A stretch of 64,000 nucleotides of DNA, from NCBI RefSeq assembly GCF_037176765.1, contig NC_090024.1, positions 169,077,278 through 169,141,277 of the forward strand, read 5' to 3'. Origin of the DNA: Anolis sagrei (Eukaryota; Chordata; Lepidosauria; Squamata; Anolidae). Shown in pieces: positions 1-9,310 of the stretch. Both the position numbers and the translations under genes were made by a program. Numbering within the stretch: the stretch's first letter is position 1; the number at the start of each line of letters is the position of its first letter. The notes beneath the pieces were generated by a model. It saw only the letters and a program-made list of their open reading frames with translations. It was not told where the DNA came from and searched no databases.

Positions 1-694
1 GAAGGGGCATGAGAAATTGCTCGGGGAAGGGGGAAATGAATATGCAGTACAGACTACTATAGAAGTTATACAAGCAAACCAATGAATATGAAAAGAGTAA
101 TAAATATGTTATCTAAGGTACAGAACAAAAGTCACAGGTGAATGTACAGGAACCAGTTGAAAATTAAAAGTAAGTTTTTCTAGCACTGTACACATTGGAT
201 GTGATGACTGAATCGGGACACTACTGCACAAAGAAAGAATTCAGCACCACAACTTCACTAGGTGGTGTAAAAAACAACTAAAAAATAAATCTCTTAAGAG
301 GCAGAAAGCATGTGCTGTTTTAAGCCTCCAGATCTCTATGAAGTTGGATTTCATGCAGCCTGCTCCCATAGTATGGTGGAAAGATTGAATACTTCTAGTC
401 TGAAGCATTTTGGATAATGGATGCTCAATCTGTAAAAATGTATTCGCTAAGGCTAAACATGTATTTCTGCTCACAACCCCTTCCCACCCAATAAATCTTT
501 ACATGGCCCCAAGTATATAGGCATATAAAACAGGTAGAAAAATCAAACAATTATTGAAAATAAACTAGCATTTGCAAGGCTTGCCAAACAGGCTGATTTT
601 TCTGGAGCACAGATGAAGCATTTTTGGCAGTGTCCACTGTAAACACTGCATGTTGTTGCTAACAGATTTGTGTAAATGGGTGGTGTTCAAGACC

Positions 695-1200
695 GAACTG
701 TGGCGCAGCTAGTTAGTAGCCAGTTTCATTAAATCATTACTGACCGAGAGGTTATGAATTTAAAACCAGCCCGGGTATGAGTAATCTCCCGACCATTAAT
801 AGTCTAGCTTTCTGTCCACCTATGCAGCCCATAAGACAGCTGCATCTGCCAAGTAGGAAATATACGTACTAATTTATGCGGGGAGGCTAATTTAACTAAT
901 TTATGACGCGATAAATCTTCAAGCAGTGTGCAGAAGAATGAGGAAGTACCCCATCAAAGGATCCGGTGTCACAAGTGGACAGTGAAGTGGCAGCTCCCCC
1001 TGTGGCCAGAACGAAGCATACCCTCATGAAGCCAGAAACGCTGGAATGTTAAATTGTTTCTATGTCTTTCTATATTTGTTGTATGTCTAAATGGCATTGA
1101 ATGTTTGCCATGTATATGTGTATTGCAATCTGCCTTGAGTCCCCTCCAAGGTGAGAAGGGCAGAATATACATACTGTAAATAAATAAATAAATAAATAAA
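695..1200 (+). mobile_element. tRNA-derived SINE with LINE-like tail
   Basis: Begins with a tRNA-like head (TGGCGCAGCTAGTTAGTAGC is an A-box-type start), continues through a long unrelated body, and ends in a CTTGAGTCCCCTCCAAGG tail with (TAAA)n at 1175-1200. The body (GCAGCTCCCCCTGTGGCC) recurs in reverse at about 8860-9115, so this is a family. It interrupts the satellite. Confidence 0.7.
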
Positions 1201-2011
1201 CCTGTTGGTAATATTTTCATGATCCCAACATTGACTTAAGGCCATTTGGGGTTGGGACTCACAATTTAAGAAGCAGTGATCTAAGGTACAGAACAAAAGT
1301 CAGGGGCCAAAGAACCAGTTGAGGATTTCACATGGGTTGATCATCCATATATTGGATGAGATTTCTGAATTGACAGGTTGCTATGCACAGCACACATGAA
1401 GTCAACATAATTATGCCAGGTAGTACAAAGGCAACCATCACCACCACCACTACCAACAACAACAACAGAACTCTTAAGAGTCAGAAGCACGTGCTGTTTT
1501 GAGTATCCAGATCTCCAAGATGTTGGATTTTATAGCACCTGTTTTCATGATATGGCAAAAAGATGGAACACTTTGAGTCCCAAACATTTGGGATAAGGGA
1601 TCATCAATGTGTAAATGTGTTATCTAAGGTGCAAAATAAAAATCATGGATGAATATTGAAGGTACAGTTGAGAACATCAGATGAATGGCTGTAGTGTTGT
1701 ATAAATGGAAAGAAATGTTTGAACTGGGACATACATTGCTGGGTATCGAAAGCACAAAGCCAACACAACCACATTAGGTAGTGCAAAAGCAACAACAAAA
1801 TCGACAACAGAAGCAGAAGCATGTTTGACGTCTCTATATCTTCATGATGATGGATTGTATACAGCCTATTCCATGGCAACATGGAATATAGCGCACTTCT
1901 GGTCCCAAGCGCTTGGGGTTAAGGGATGTTCAATCTGTGAAAAGGTGTTATCTGGTGCACAGAATAAAAGTTATGGGTGAATATACAGGGGAGGGTCGAG
2001 GATTCCAGGTA

Positions 2012-2253
2012 AGCTGGGCCCCATCTACACTGACTATTTACAGCAGTTCAAAGCTAGCTCCAAACTGTGGCAGACAAACAACAAATTCCCATAAAAGTGT
2101 GCAAAAGAAAGCTCTGAATGTAAATTAATGCTCTATGGTTTGGTGTAAGCCTCAAACTAGTTCAGGGATTTTCTATGTAATCATTTACATAGCGAAACCA
2201 CTTTCTTCAATACCAATTCGAAATGGCATTAAAGGGTCAGTATAGATGTCGAC
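2012..2253. mobile_element. short MITE with CATCTACACTGA termini
   Basis: Inverted ends CATCTACACTGA near 2022 and GTCAGTATAGATG near 2237-2250 enclose about 240 bases. A second copy with the same ends and the internal block GCATTAAAGGGT lies at 50240-50478. Probably a hAT-type non-autonomous element; the target duplication is not clear. Confidence 0.55.
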
Positions 2254-2881
2254 TTTGTCATCCAAACAACGGATAACATTTCTAAAATGAGAGTACAGCA
2301 TGAATCCAACACAGCTAGTGCAAAAACAGCAACAACAATCAAAATCAGAAGCATGTGCTGTATGAAGTCTCCAGAGCCCCACAATATCGGATTTTATACA
2401 GCTTCCTCCCATGGTAGAAATATTGAACACTTTTGGTCCCGTTTATTTGTGATGCTTAATGTGTTCATGTGTTAGATATCCAAAGTCACAGTACAGGGAA
2501 CACAACAACAAACAATTGATATTTAAAGAGGTGTTTTGAGTCTCTTCAGGTTACTCAAGTTGTGAGTGTGTTGTCTAAAATAAAGAACAAAAGGAACAAG
2601 GAAAAAAATTACATCAAGTGATGCAAAAACAACAACCAACAATGGATATTTTAAGAGTCAGAAAGCTGTTTTAGGTCTCCACACCTCCAGACTTAATGCC
2701 AGGGGAAACCTTTACCTTGACTAAGGTATAGTATAGGTATACCTTACTATACAGTACACCCTACTATATCTATACTATACCTTAGATATAATATTTACAG
2801 ATTGGAAATCCTGGTATGGTATATTAAGGTATAGAACAAAATTGGGTGACTATATAGGGAACATAACTACATCCAGTAGAG

Positions 2882-3563
2882 CAGTGTTTCTCAACCTGGG
2901 GGTTGTGAGTGGGGTGTCAGAGGGGTTGCCAAAGACCATCAGAAAACAGTATTTTCTGTTGGTCATGGGGGTTCTGTGTGGGAAGTTTGGTCCAATTCTA
3001 TTGTTGGTGGGGTTTAGAATGCTCTTTGATTGTGGGTGAACTATTAATCAGCTACAACTCCCAAATGTCAAGGTAAATTTTCCCCAAACTCCACCAGTGT
3101 TCATATTTGGGCATATTGAGTATTCGTGCTGAGTTCGGTCCAGATCTATCATTGTTTGAATCCACAGTGCTCTCTGGATGTAGGTGAACTACAGCTCCCA
3201 AACTCAAGGTCAATGCCCATCAAACCCTTCCAGTATTTTCACTGGTCATGGGAGTTCTGTGTGCCAAGTTTGGTTCAATTCCATTGTTGGTGGAGTTCAG
3301 GATGCTCTTTGATTGTAGATAAACTATAAATCACAGCAATTACAACTTCTAAATGCCATAGATGCAGGTGAAACATCAGGAGAGAATGCTTCTAGAACAT
3401 GGCCATATTTATTTAAAACTTTTATATCCCGATCTTCTCTACTTCCGTAGAGGGACTCAACCCGAAAAATCTACAATAACCTTATAATGTTATGGTTGGG
3501 AGTCACCACCATATGAGGAACTGTGTTAAGGGGTTGCAACATTAGGAAGGTTGAGAAACACTG
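2882..3563. mobile_element. hAT-type non-autonomous element
   Basis: Ends CAGTGTTTCTCAACCT and AGGTTGAGAAACACTG form the inverted terminal repeat typical of Charlie-like hAT elements. Flanks CAGTAGAG and CAGTAA resemble a target duplication cut short by the adjoining Helitron. Near 3350-3410 the interior carries a GCCATAGATGCAGG...GAAACATCAGG block, probably a nested fragment, and then an L2-like tail at about 3410-3480. Confidence 0.7.
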
Positions 3564-3569
3564 CAGTAA

Positions 3570-5048
3570 TCTATATAAATAAAAATGTAGTGTTCGTTTG
3601 TGGGATTAATTTAACTCAAAAACCACTGGACACATTGACACAAAATTTGTACACAATACACCTATCAGGCCAACAAGTGACCATCACTCATAAAAACACT
3701 GAAAAACACAGCAGAGGGGACTTAAAAAGCCAAAAAAGCTACAGTGCATGCAGAAAAAACAACTCCCCCTGGCAAACACACTCTCTTTTGGACTACAGCT
3801 TCCAGCATCCCCTAGACCAGGCCCTTTAGGAGAGGAGGATAATTCAAATGCGCCACTTCCAAGCTGTAAGCTTTCTTCTCATTGGATTTCTTTGAGAGCA
3901 TCCCAATCCCTGCATATTTCCAGTTTTCTATTCCTGGACTGCAAATCCCAGCAATCCTCCAGATAGATAAGATAGTTAGGTAGATTAGATAGAGGTAGAC
4001 AGAGAGATTGATCAGGAGGACCGCTGGGAGTTGCAATCCAAGAATAGGTAGAGAAGGAAGAAAGGGGAGAAAGAAGAAGGGAAAGAAAAGATGGGGGAAG
4101 GAAGGGAAGAAGAAAAGAAGGAAGGAAGGAGAGAAAGAGGAAGGGAAAGAAAAGATGAGGGAAGGAACGGAAAGAAGAAAAGAAGGAAGGAAGCAGAGAA
4201 AGAGGAAGGGAAAGAAGAGATGGGGGAAGGAAAGAGAGAAAGAAAGAAAAGATGGGGGAAGGGAGAGAAAAAGAAGAGAAGGAAGGAAGGAGAGAAATAG
4301 GAAGGGAAAGAAGAGATGGGGAAGGAAGGGAAGAAGAAGAGAAGGAAGGAGAGAAAGAGGAAGGGAAAGAAGAGGTGGGGAAAGGAAGGAGAGAAAGAGG
4401 AAGGGAAAGAAGAGACAGGGAAGGAAAGAGAGAAAGAAAGAAAAGATGGGGAAAGGGAGAGAAAAAGAAGAGAAGGAAGGAAGGAGAGAAAGAGGAAGGG
4501 AAAGAAGAGGTGGGGAAAGGAAGGAGAGAAAGAGGAAGGGAAAGAAGAGACAGGGAAGGAAAGAAAGAAAGAAAGAAAAGATGGGGAAAGGGAGAGAAGA
4601 AGAAGAGAAGGAAGGAAGGAGAGAAAGAGGAAGGGAAAGAAGAGATGGGGAAGGAAAGAGAGAAAGAAAGAAAAGATGGGGGAAGGGAGAGAAAAAGAAG
4701 AGAAGGAAGGAAGGAGAGAAAGAGGAAGGGAAAGAAGAGACTGGGAAGGAAAGAGAGAAAGAAAGAAAGGATGGGGGAAGGGAGAGAAAAAGAAGAGAAG
4801 GAAGGAAGGAGAGAAAGAGGATGGGAAAGAAGAAATGGGGAAGGAAGAGAAGGAGATGAGAAGGAAGGAAGGAGAGAAAGAGGAAGGGAAATAAAAGATG
4901 GGGGAAGGAAAGAGAGAAAGAGGAAGGGAAAGAAGAGATGGGGGAAGGAAGGGGAGGAAGGAAGGAAGGTGAGAAAGAAAGAAAAAAAGGGAAGGAAGGA
5001 AAGAGGGAGGGGAAGTTGGCCACAGCAACGCGTGGCGGGTACAGATAG
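3570..5048 (+). mobile_element. non-autonomous Helitron with polypurine tract
   Basis: The 5' end is A then TCTATATAAATAAAAATGTA. The 3' end has the hairpin GCCAC AGCAACGC GTGGC at about 5019-5036 followed by GGGTACAGATAG then T, with CTAG decayed to ATAG. These are Helitron hallmarks. The first ~270 bases match the short copy at 6880-7181. Bases about 4030-5010 are almost pure purine on the plus strand, with AAGGAAGG, AGAGAAAGAGGAAGGGAAAG and GATGGGG blocks recurring every ~40-130 bases. Long open frames on either strand of this tract are a side effect of the composition. Confidence 0.8.
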
Positions 5049-5214
5049 TAGCAATAATAATAACAATCACAACAACCAACAACTGATCTTCTAATAGGTG
5101 GAAAGCACAAGTTATTTGAAACTTCCAGGAGCGAATCTATCTACACTGGGGAATGAATGCACTTTGACCCCACTTTGACTGCTCATGGGACCTTAGGAGT
5201 TGTGGTTTTGACAA

Positions 5215-5765
5215 GGTCTTCCGCCCCCTTTGGTGCCTCGCCAAACTCCGTAGCCGAGGCCAAGGCGAGGGGTGGGCCTCCCCCCCCCCCCCACGGGCTC
5301 CCCGGCCCGAGGCCTCCCGCCCGCCCGCCGGCTCCCCTCCTTACCCAGAGGATGAGGCTGTCGCACAGCAGCTGGTCGCTCGGCTTGCCTTCCATGGCGG
5401 CGGCGGCGGGGCTTCTCCCTCTCGGCGACGCCCCTGCCGCCCGCGCCGCGCTCTCCGCACAATGCACCAACCGCACTTACGCCCAGGACAATGCGCAGGT
5501 TACGTGGCGCCGCCCCCGCCGCCGCCGCCTCTAATGTCACCTTAACATTGACACCCGGCTCTCTCTCCCCCTCTCTCTCCGTCCGGGCTCCCTTTCGGTG
5601 TGTGACGCCGAAGCGGGCCAATCGCGAGCTGGGGAAACCAGGCCGTCGGCGTCTATTCGCAGAGCGCCCCGCCCAATCAGGAAGGCGGCCGCGAGAGAGG
5701 TTTGCCGGGCAAGTCAACGGCGAGGGGCGGGCCCTACGACAAAGGGGCGGAGGGCGCCACCAGGA
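5215..5765. promoter_or_regulatory. CpG island, likely shared HOOK1 / RNF170-like promoter
   Basis: GC- and CpG-dense block surrounded by AT-rich repeats. It covers HOOK1 exon 1 and its upstream flank. CCAAT boxes lie at 5618-5622 and 5673-5677, GC-box-like GGGGCGG near 5722 and 5741, and a TGACG half-site near 5602. No TATA box is obvious, as expected of a CpG-island promoter. The RNF170-like gene is divergent from HOOK1 with no other CpG island before its exons, so bidirectional use is likely by analogy with RNF170-HOOK3. No convincing plus-strand first exon with a strong donor was found in it. Confidence 0.7.
5345..5395 (-). CDS. HOOK1: HOOK1 first coding exon (partial gene)
   Basis: The minus strand reads MEGKPSDQLLCDSLILW and then meets a splice donor (TGG followed by GTAAGG). 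The LCDSL-IW core matches my memory of the human HOOK1 N-terminus (LCDSLMIW), where exon 1 also ends at that Trp; HOOK2 and HOOK3 differ (LCGSLLTW and LCESLLTW). HOOK proteins are dynein adaptors: the N-terminal Hook domain binds dynein light intermediate chain, a coiled coil binds dynein-dynactin, and the C-terminus binds cargo or FTS/FHIP. Only the first 17 residues lie here; the rest of the Hook domain would be left of base 1. The ATG at 5395 was chosen for its near-perfect Kozak context (GCCGCCATGG) and length match, although the frame stays open upstream to another ATG at 5476. The exon is inside a CpG island. Confidence 0.88.
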
Positions 5766-5821
5766 GGAAACCTGCAGAGTGAACTGCCCCCAGGGCGATT
5801 TCTTTGTAACCCAACTGCGAG

Positions 5822-5920
5822 TACAATTATTTATTATTTATATCCCGCTTTATCTTTCTATAGGGAGACTCAAAGCGACTCACAATCAAAAACATTACAA
5901 CTTAAAATATTTTATTTATT
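5822..5920 (-). mobile_element. L2-type LINE 3' tail
   Basis: The ATTTATTATTTATATCCCGC start and the GGGAGACTCAAAGCGACTCAC block are the reverse of the lizard L2/SINE tail. It abuts the CpG island on its right. Confidence 0.5.
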
Positions 5921-5955
5921 TATGTTTGTCGTGTTAGGGCAACCAGTCCATTATA

Positions 5956-6033
5956 CAGGGTTAGTCAAAATGCATAGGCCAATAAGCCATTCAATTGAAT
6001 GGCTTATTGGCCTATGCATTTTGACTAACCCTG
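5956..6033. mobile_element. 78-bp perfectly palindromic MITE, copy 1
   Basis: The two 39-base arms are exact reverse complements with no spacer, from CAGGGTTAGTCAAAATGCAT to its mirror, centred on CAATTG. TA flanks both sides (5954-5955 and 6034-6035), the target duplication of Tc1/mariner-type transposition, and CAGGG...CAAAA is a mariner-style terminus. A second copy is at 21107-21184. Confidence 0.85.
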
Positions 6034-6682
6034 TATTACATTTCTAACAGAACAAAGCAAACAAACAGATAAAATACAAAATGTGTGAGTTTGGTAGTTG
6101 ATTAAATCTCCTTTGACCAGTATCTGGCCACTTGGAGTGCTTCTGGTGTTGCTGCAAGAAGGTCCTCCATTGTGCATGTGGCAGGGCTCAGGTTGCATTG
6201 CAGCAGGTCGTCAGTGGTTTGCTCCTCTCCGCACTCACATGTCGAGGATTCCACTTGGTAGCCCCATTTCTGAAGGTTGGCTCTGCATCTTGTGGTGCCA
6301 GAGCGCAGTCTGTTCAGCGCCTTCCAAGTCGCCCAGTTTTCTGATCTGCCCAGGGGGGAGTCGCTCTTTTGGTATCAGTCATTGATTGAGGTTCTGGGTT
6401 TGAGCCTGCCACTTTTGGACTCTCGCTTGCTGAGGTGTTCCAGCGAGTGTCTCTGTAGATCTTAAAAAACTATGTCTAGATTTAAGTCGTTGACGTGCTG
6501 GCTGATACCCAAACAGGGGATGAGCTGGAGATGTCTCTGCCTTGGTTCTTTCACTATTGGCTACTACTTCCCGGCGGATGTCAGGTGGTGCAACACCGAC
6601 TAAGCAGTGTAATTTCTCCAGTGGTGTATACAAAATATACAAATATACAATATTACAATATACAAATATACAATAATAATAA

Positions 6683-6835
6683 CGGCTCCCCATGCAGTCA
6701 TGCCGGCCACATGACCTTGGAGGTGTCTACGGACAATGCCGGCTTTTCGGCTTAGAAATGGAAATGAGTGCCAGCCCCCAGTGTTGGACACGACTGGACT
6801 TAATGTCAGGGGAAAATCTTTCTTACAAATAATAA
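6683..6835 (+). mobile_element. tRNA-SINE, 3' half
   Basis: Contains CATGCAGTCATGCCGGCC, GGAGGTGTCTACGGACAA and GACACGACTGGACTTAATG, blocks of the most abundant tRNA-derived SINE in the window. The head is missing. Confidence 0.65.
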
Positions 6836-6879
6836 AATACCATATCATTATATATTACTATATATTATCAGTAGTACCA

Positions 6880-7181
6880 TCTATATAAATAAAAATGTAA
6901 TGTTCATTTGTGGGATTAACTGCACAAAAAACACTAGACGAATTGACACGATATTTGCACACAATACACCTATCATGCCAACAAGTGACAATCACTCCTA
7001 AACACACTGGAAAACAGAGCCAAAGAGACTTAAAAAGCCAACCCCCCCCCCAAAAAAAAAACAACAACATTACAATGCATGCGCAAAACCACACATATAT
7101 ACGCAAACACACATATATATACAAACACAAAACACATATACACAGACCAGACCACAGCAACGCATGGCAGGGGCTGGCTAG
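6880..7181 (+). mobile_element. short complete non-autonomous Helitron
   Basis: Starts with TCTATATAAATAAAAATGTA after an A and ends CCACAGCAACGCATGGC...GGCTGG CTAG before a T, the canonical A/T insertion without target duplication. At 302 bases it is the minimal form of the family. It ends in alternating CACATATATA runs where the longer copies have polypurine. Confidence 0.85.
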
Positions 7182-7183
7182 TA

Positions 7184-7425
7184 TTTAATATATTAGTATA
7201 ACTATATTACAATACTATTACTATATGTTACTATATTGTGTTATTATTAGTATTATATTATATTGTATTACATTATTATATTATATGTATAAGTAATATA
7301 TTATTACCATGGCACAATATTAGTATTATATATTACTATATTGTATTATTATTATATCATATTACAGTATATTATTATTATCAATATTAAATGTATATAT
7401 AATATATTATATTATTAGCATAGCA
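7184..7425. repeat. AT-rich low-complexity tract
   Basis: TATTA/ATTAT permutations only, directly after the Helitron end. No gene. Confidence 0.8.
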
Positions 7426-7437
7426 CAATAACCCACC

Positions 7438-7600
7438 GGTGCACCAGTACCGCAGTGTGTTAAACCGCTGAGCTGCTAAACTTGATGACCGAAAGATTTC
7501 AGGTTTGAATCCGGGGAGTGGCGTGAGTTTCTACTGTCAGCCCCAGCTTCTGCCAACCTAGCAGTTTGAAAACATGCATATGTGAGTTACCTTTGTGTTG
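7438..7600 (+). mobile_element. tRNA-SINE, 5' half
   Basis: The tRNA-like head is clear: GTGTGTTAAACCGCTGAGCT (A-box region) and GGTTTGAATCC (B box), followed by GCCCCAGCTTCTGCCAACC and GCAGTTTGAAAACATGCA. The 3' half is lost. Confidence 0.75.
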
Positions 7601-7814
7601 GAAGACACTGTAGTGTAATACTGAGACCAATATGAGAAGTTACAAACAAGTCAGCCAACTTTCAGTTTCATCTGCACTCCATCAGGTTGAATGTTGGCAT
7701 CATCAAAACATTTAATAACTTAGTTTAAATCACACAGGCAAATAGTCTTGCCAGCCTTGTTTGGTTCAATTCCTTTGGTTTCTTTTAGTTTTGCACTTCT
7801 ATTTGTTCCTGGGC

Positions 7815-8076
7815 AGGAATCAGGTTGTATTTTTTCTATTGTCGTTCATCCATATCTGTGGCTTCTGCATCCATGGATTCAACCATCGACATCTTGAAAA
7901 TATCCCCTACACCCCCACCCCAAATAACCCCAAAAGCAAATCTTGATTTTTCCATTTTGTGTATGGGACACCATTTTGCTATGCCATTGCCTATAATGGG
8001 ATTTGAACATCCATGAATTCTGGTATCCACAGGGAATCCTTGAACTAAATCCCAGAAGATACTGAGAGCACACTGT
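7815..8076. mobile_element. pogo/Tigger-type MITE
   Basis: Contains CCATGGATTCAACCA, TTTTCCATTTTGTGTATGGGACACC and GGTATCCACAGGGAATCC, ending in CACTGTA. A related element with TCAGTATCCACTGGG and CCATGGATGCTCAAATCCC is at 61003-61275. Confidence 0.55.
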
Positions 8077-8644
8077 ATATGTTAACTGGGAAAGAAATCC
8101 CATTAAAGGAGCTTACTGCCAGGTAAACGTGTCCGTAGAAGTGCATTTGATGTTCTCTACTTTTAATCACAGCCACACAGCACTCTCAGCCTCTCTTATC
8201 AATGAGCTCAGCCACTCACGGAAGGTTCATCTCAGTTAATTTCCCTACAGCAACACAAGTATCCCACTGTCTTATCATATTCAACTACTAATTTCCTACA
8301 ATCACATTCAGTTGGGATGGCTGATCTGGGACAGCTTAGGTATGATTTTTAGCCGTATACTGACAACTTCAATTGATTTCAGTATGAGCTGTGTACACAG
8401 TCTAGTCTTGAAAAACTAGGTCATGTGGCTGAAACGAGATAACCAAAGGACTGAAAGAGATCTCTGAGAGATGTTTCAACTGATTTTTTTTTAATGTAAC
8501 AAAAGTATTATGTTTAATAATAATAATAATACACTTTATTTATATTCTGTTTTATATCCCCGAGGGGACTCAGAGAGGATTACAGTGTGTGTATGTGTAT
8601 ATAGACAAGCATTCAATCCTTTTTGTACAGTGAACAATGACATA

Positions 8645-9310
8645 CAATACTCAAACAAAGGCAAAGGTTTCCCTTTCCATCTCTGGCATTTGGAGGCCAC
8701 GATCATCTCTGGCCATGCGGAGGTGCTCTTGTTCCATTTTCCATGCCAAGGAGCCTGTTGTCCGTAGACCCTCCTGGTCATGTTGCTGGCATAGCTGCAT
8801 GGGTACCTTTTACTTTCTTATTGAGGTGGTACCTATTGATCTACTCATTTTATTTATTATTTATTTATTTACAGTATTTATATTCCACCCTTCTCACCCC
8901 GAAGGGCAGTTGCTTGATTTGGCCACAGGGGGAGCTGTCGCTTTGTCCACTATGACGTTGAGCCTTTTTGATCGTAGTATCTCCTCCTTGCTCTCTGACA
9001 TTTTTATAGTGTCATAAATTAGCCTCCTCGCTTTAAGCAGTCCGTAATTGCTCTACTCACAGCTCACAGCTGTTTTCTAACTGCTTAGGTCGACAGTGAG
9101 CTGGGCATTTTTTAACAGCTATTTTTTTAACAGCTATTAACAGTCGGATGCTCAACCCCGACTCGGGCTTCAAACTTGCCACGTTTCATGTTTTCGGACT
9201 GCTAGGTTGGCAGAAGCTAGGGCTAACAGTGGGAGCTCTCTGATCTGCGGCTTTGAACTGCCAACCTTGTGATCAGCAGTTCTTCTGCAGCTGTTAACAG
9301 AAAAAGTGAA
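8645..9310 (-). mobile_element. tRNA-SINE interrupted by a second SINE
   Basis: Outer element in reverse: AAAGGTTTCCCTTTCCATCT at 8660 and AGGTGGTACCTATTGATCTACTCA at 8823-8846, resuming with CATGTTTTCGGACTGCTAGG at about 9188 and ending GCTTTGAACTGCCAACCTTG. Between them (about 8850-9115) is the other SINE family in reverse (CTTCTCACCCCGAAGGGCAG, GCCACAGGGGGAGCTGTCG), matching the copy at 695-1200. The nesting dates the inner family as the younger insertion here. Confidence 0.65.

Larger units (their letters stand above)
60..2670. repeat. degenerate satellite, unit about 340 bp
   Basis: The same string of blocks recurs: TATCTAAGGTACAGAACAAA, then a GGATGAG/TTGG block, then a CAACAACA run, then AGTCAGAAGCATGTGCTG, CTCCAGATCTC, TTGGATTTTATGCAGCCTG, and an ATTTGGGATAAGGGATGCTCAAT block. 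Copies begin near 105, 1278, 1618, 1950 and 2555, with a further interrupted copy around 2280-2470. A SINE (about 695-1200) and a MITE (about 2012-2253) have landed inside. No gene is seen in it. Confidence 0.7.
1..5344 (-). other. HOOK1: HOOK1 intron 1 (partial)
   Basis: Everything left of the exon-1 donor (GT at 5344-5343 on the minus strand) should be intron 1. No sequence resembling HOOK exon 2 (LQTF... in the family) was seen, so the intron exceeds 5.3 kb. It is filled by a degenerate satellite, a tRNA-SINE, a hAT element and a Helitron, listed separately. Confidence 0.75.

Noticed and set aside
3812-5110. Several very long open frames (280-430 residues) on both strands, rich in Ser/Pro/Leu/Phe or Lys/Glu/Arg/Gly
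   Set aside because: They are a by-product of the polypurine tract, which lacks stop codons in most frames; no domain, splice or start context supports coding.
5157-5937. Open frames of 95-175 residues in the CpG island
   Set aside because: GC-rich shadow frames overlapping HOOK1 exon 1; only the 17-codon HOOK1 frame has family similarity and a donor at the right place.
7761-7946. Hydrophobic plus-strand frame (MVQFLWFLLVLHFYLFLG), also considered as the missing membrane exon
   Set aside because: It overlaps a pogo-type MITE and lacks a suitable donor.
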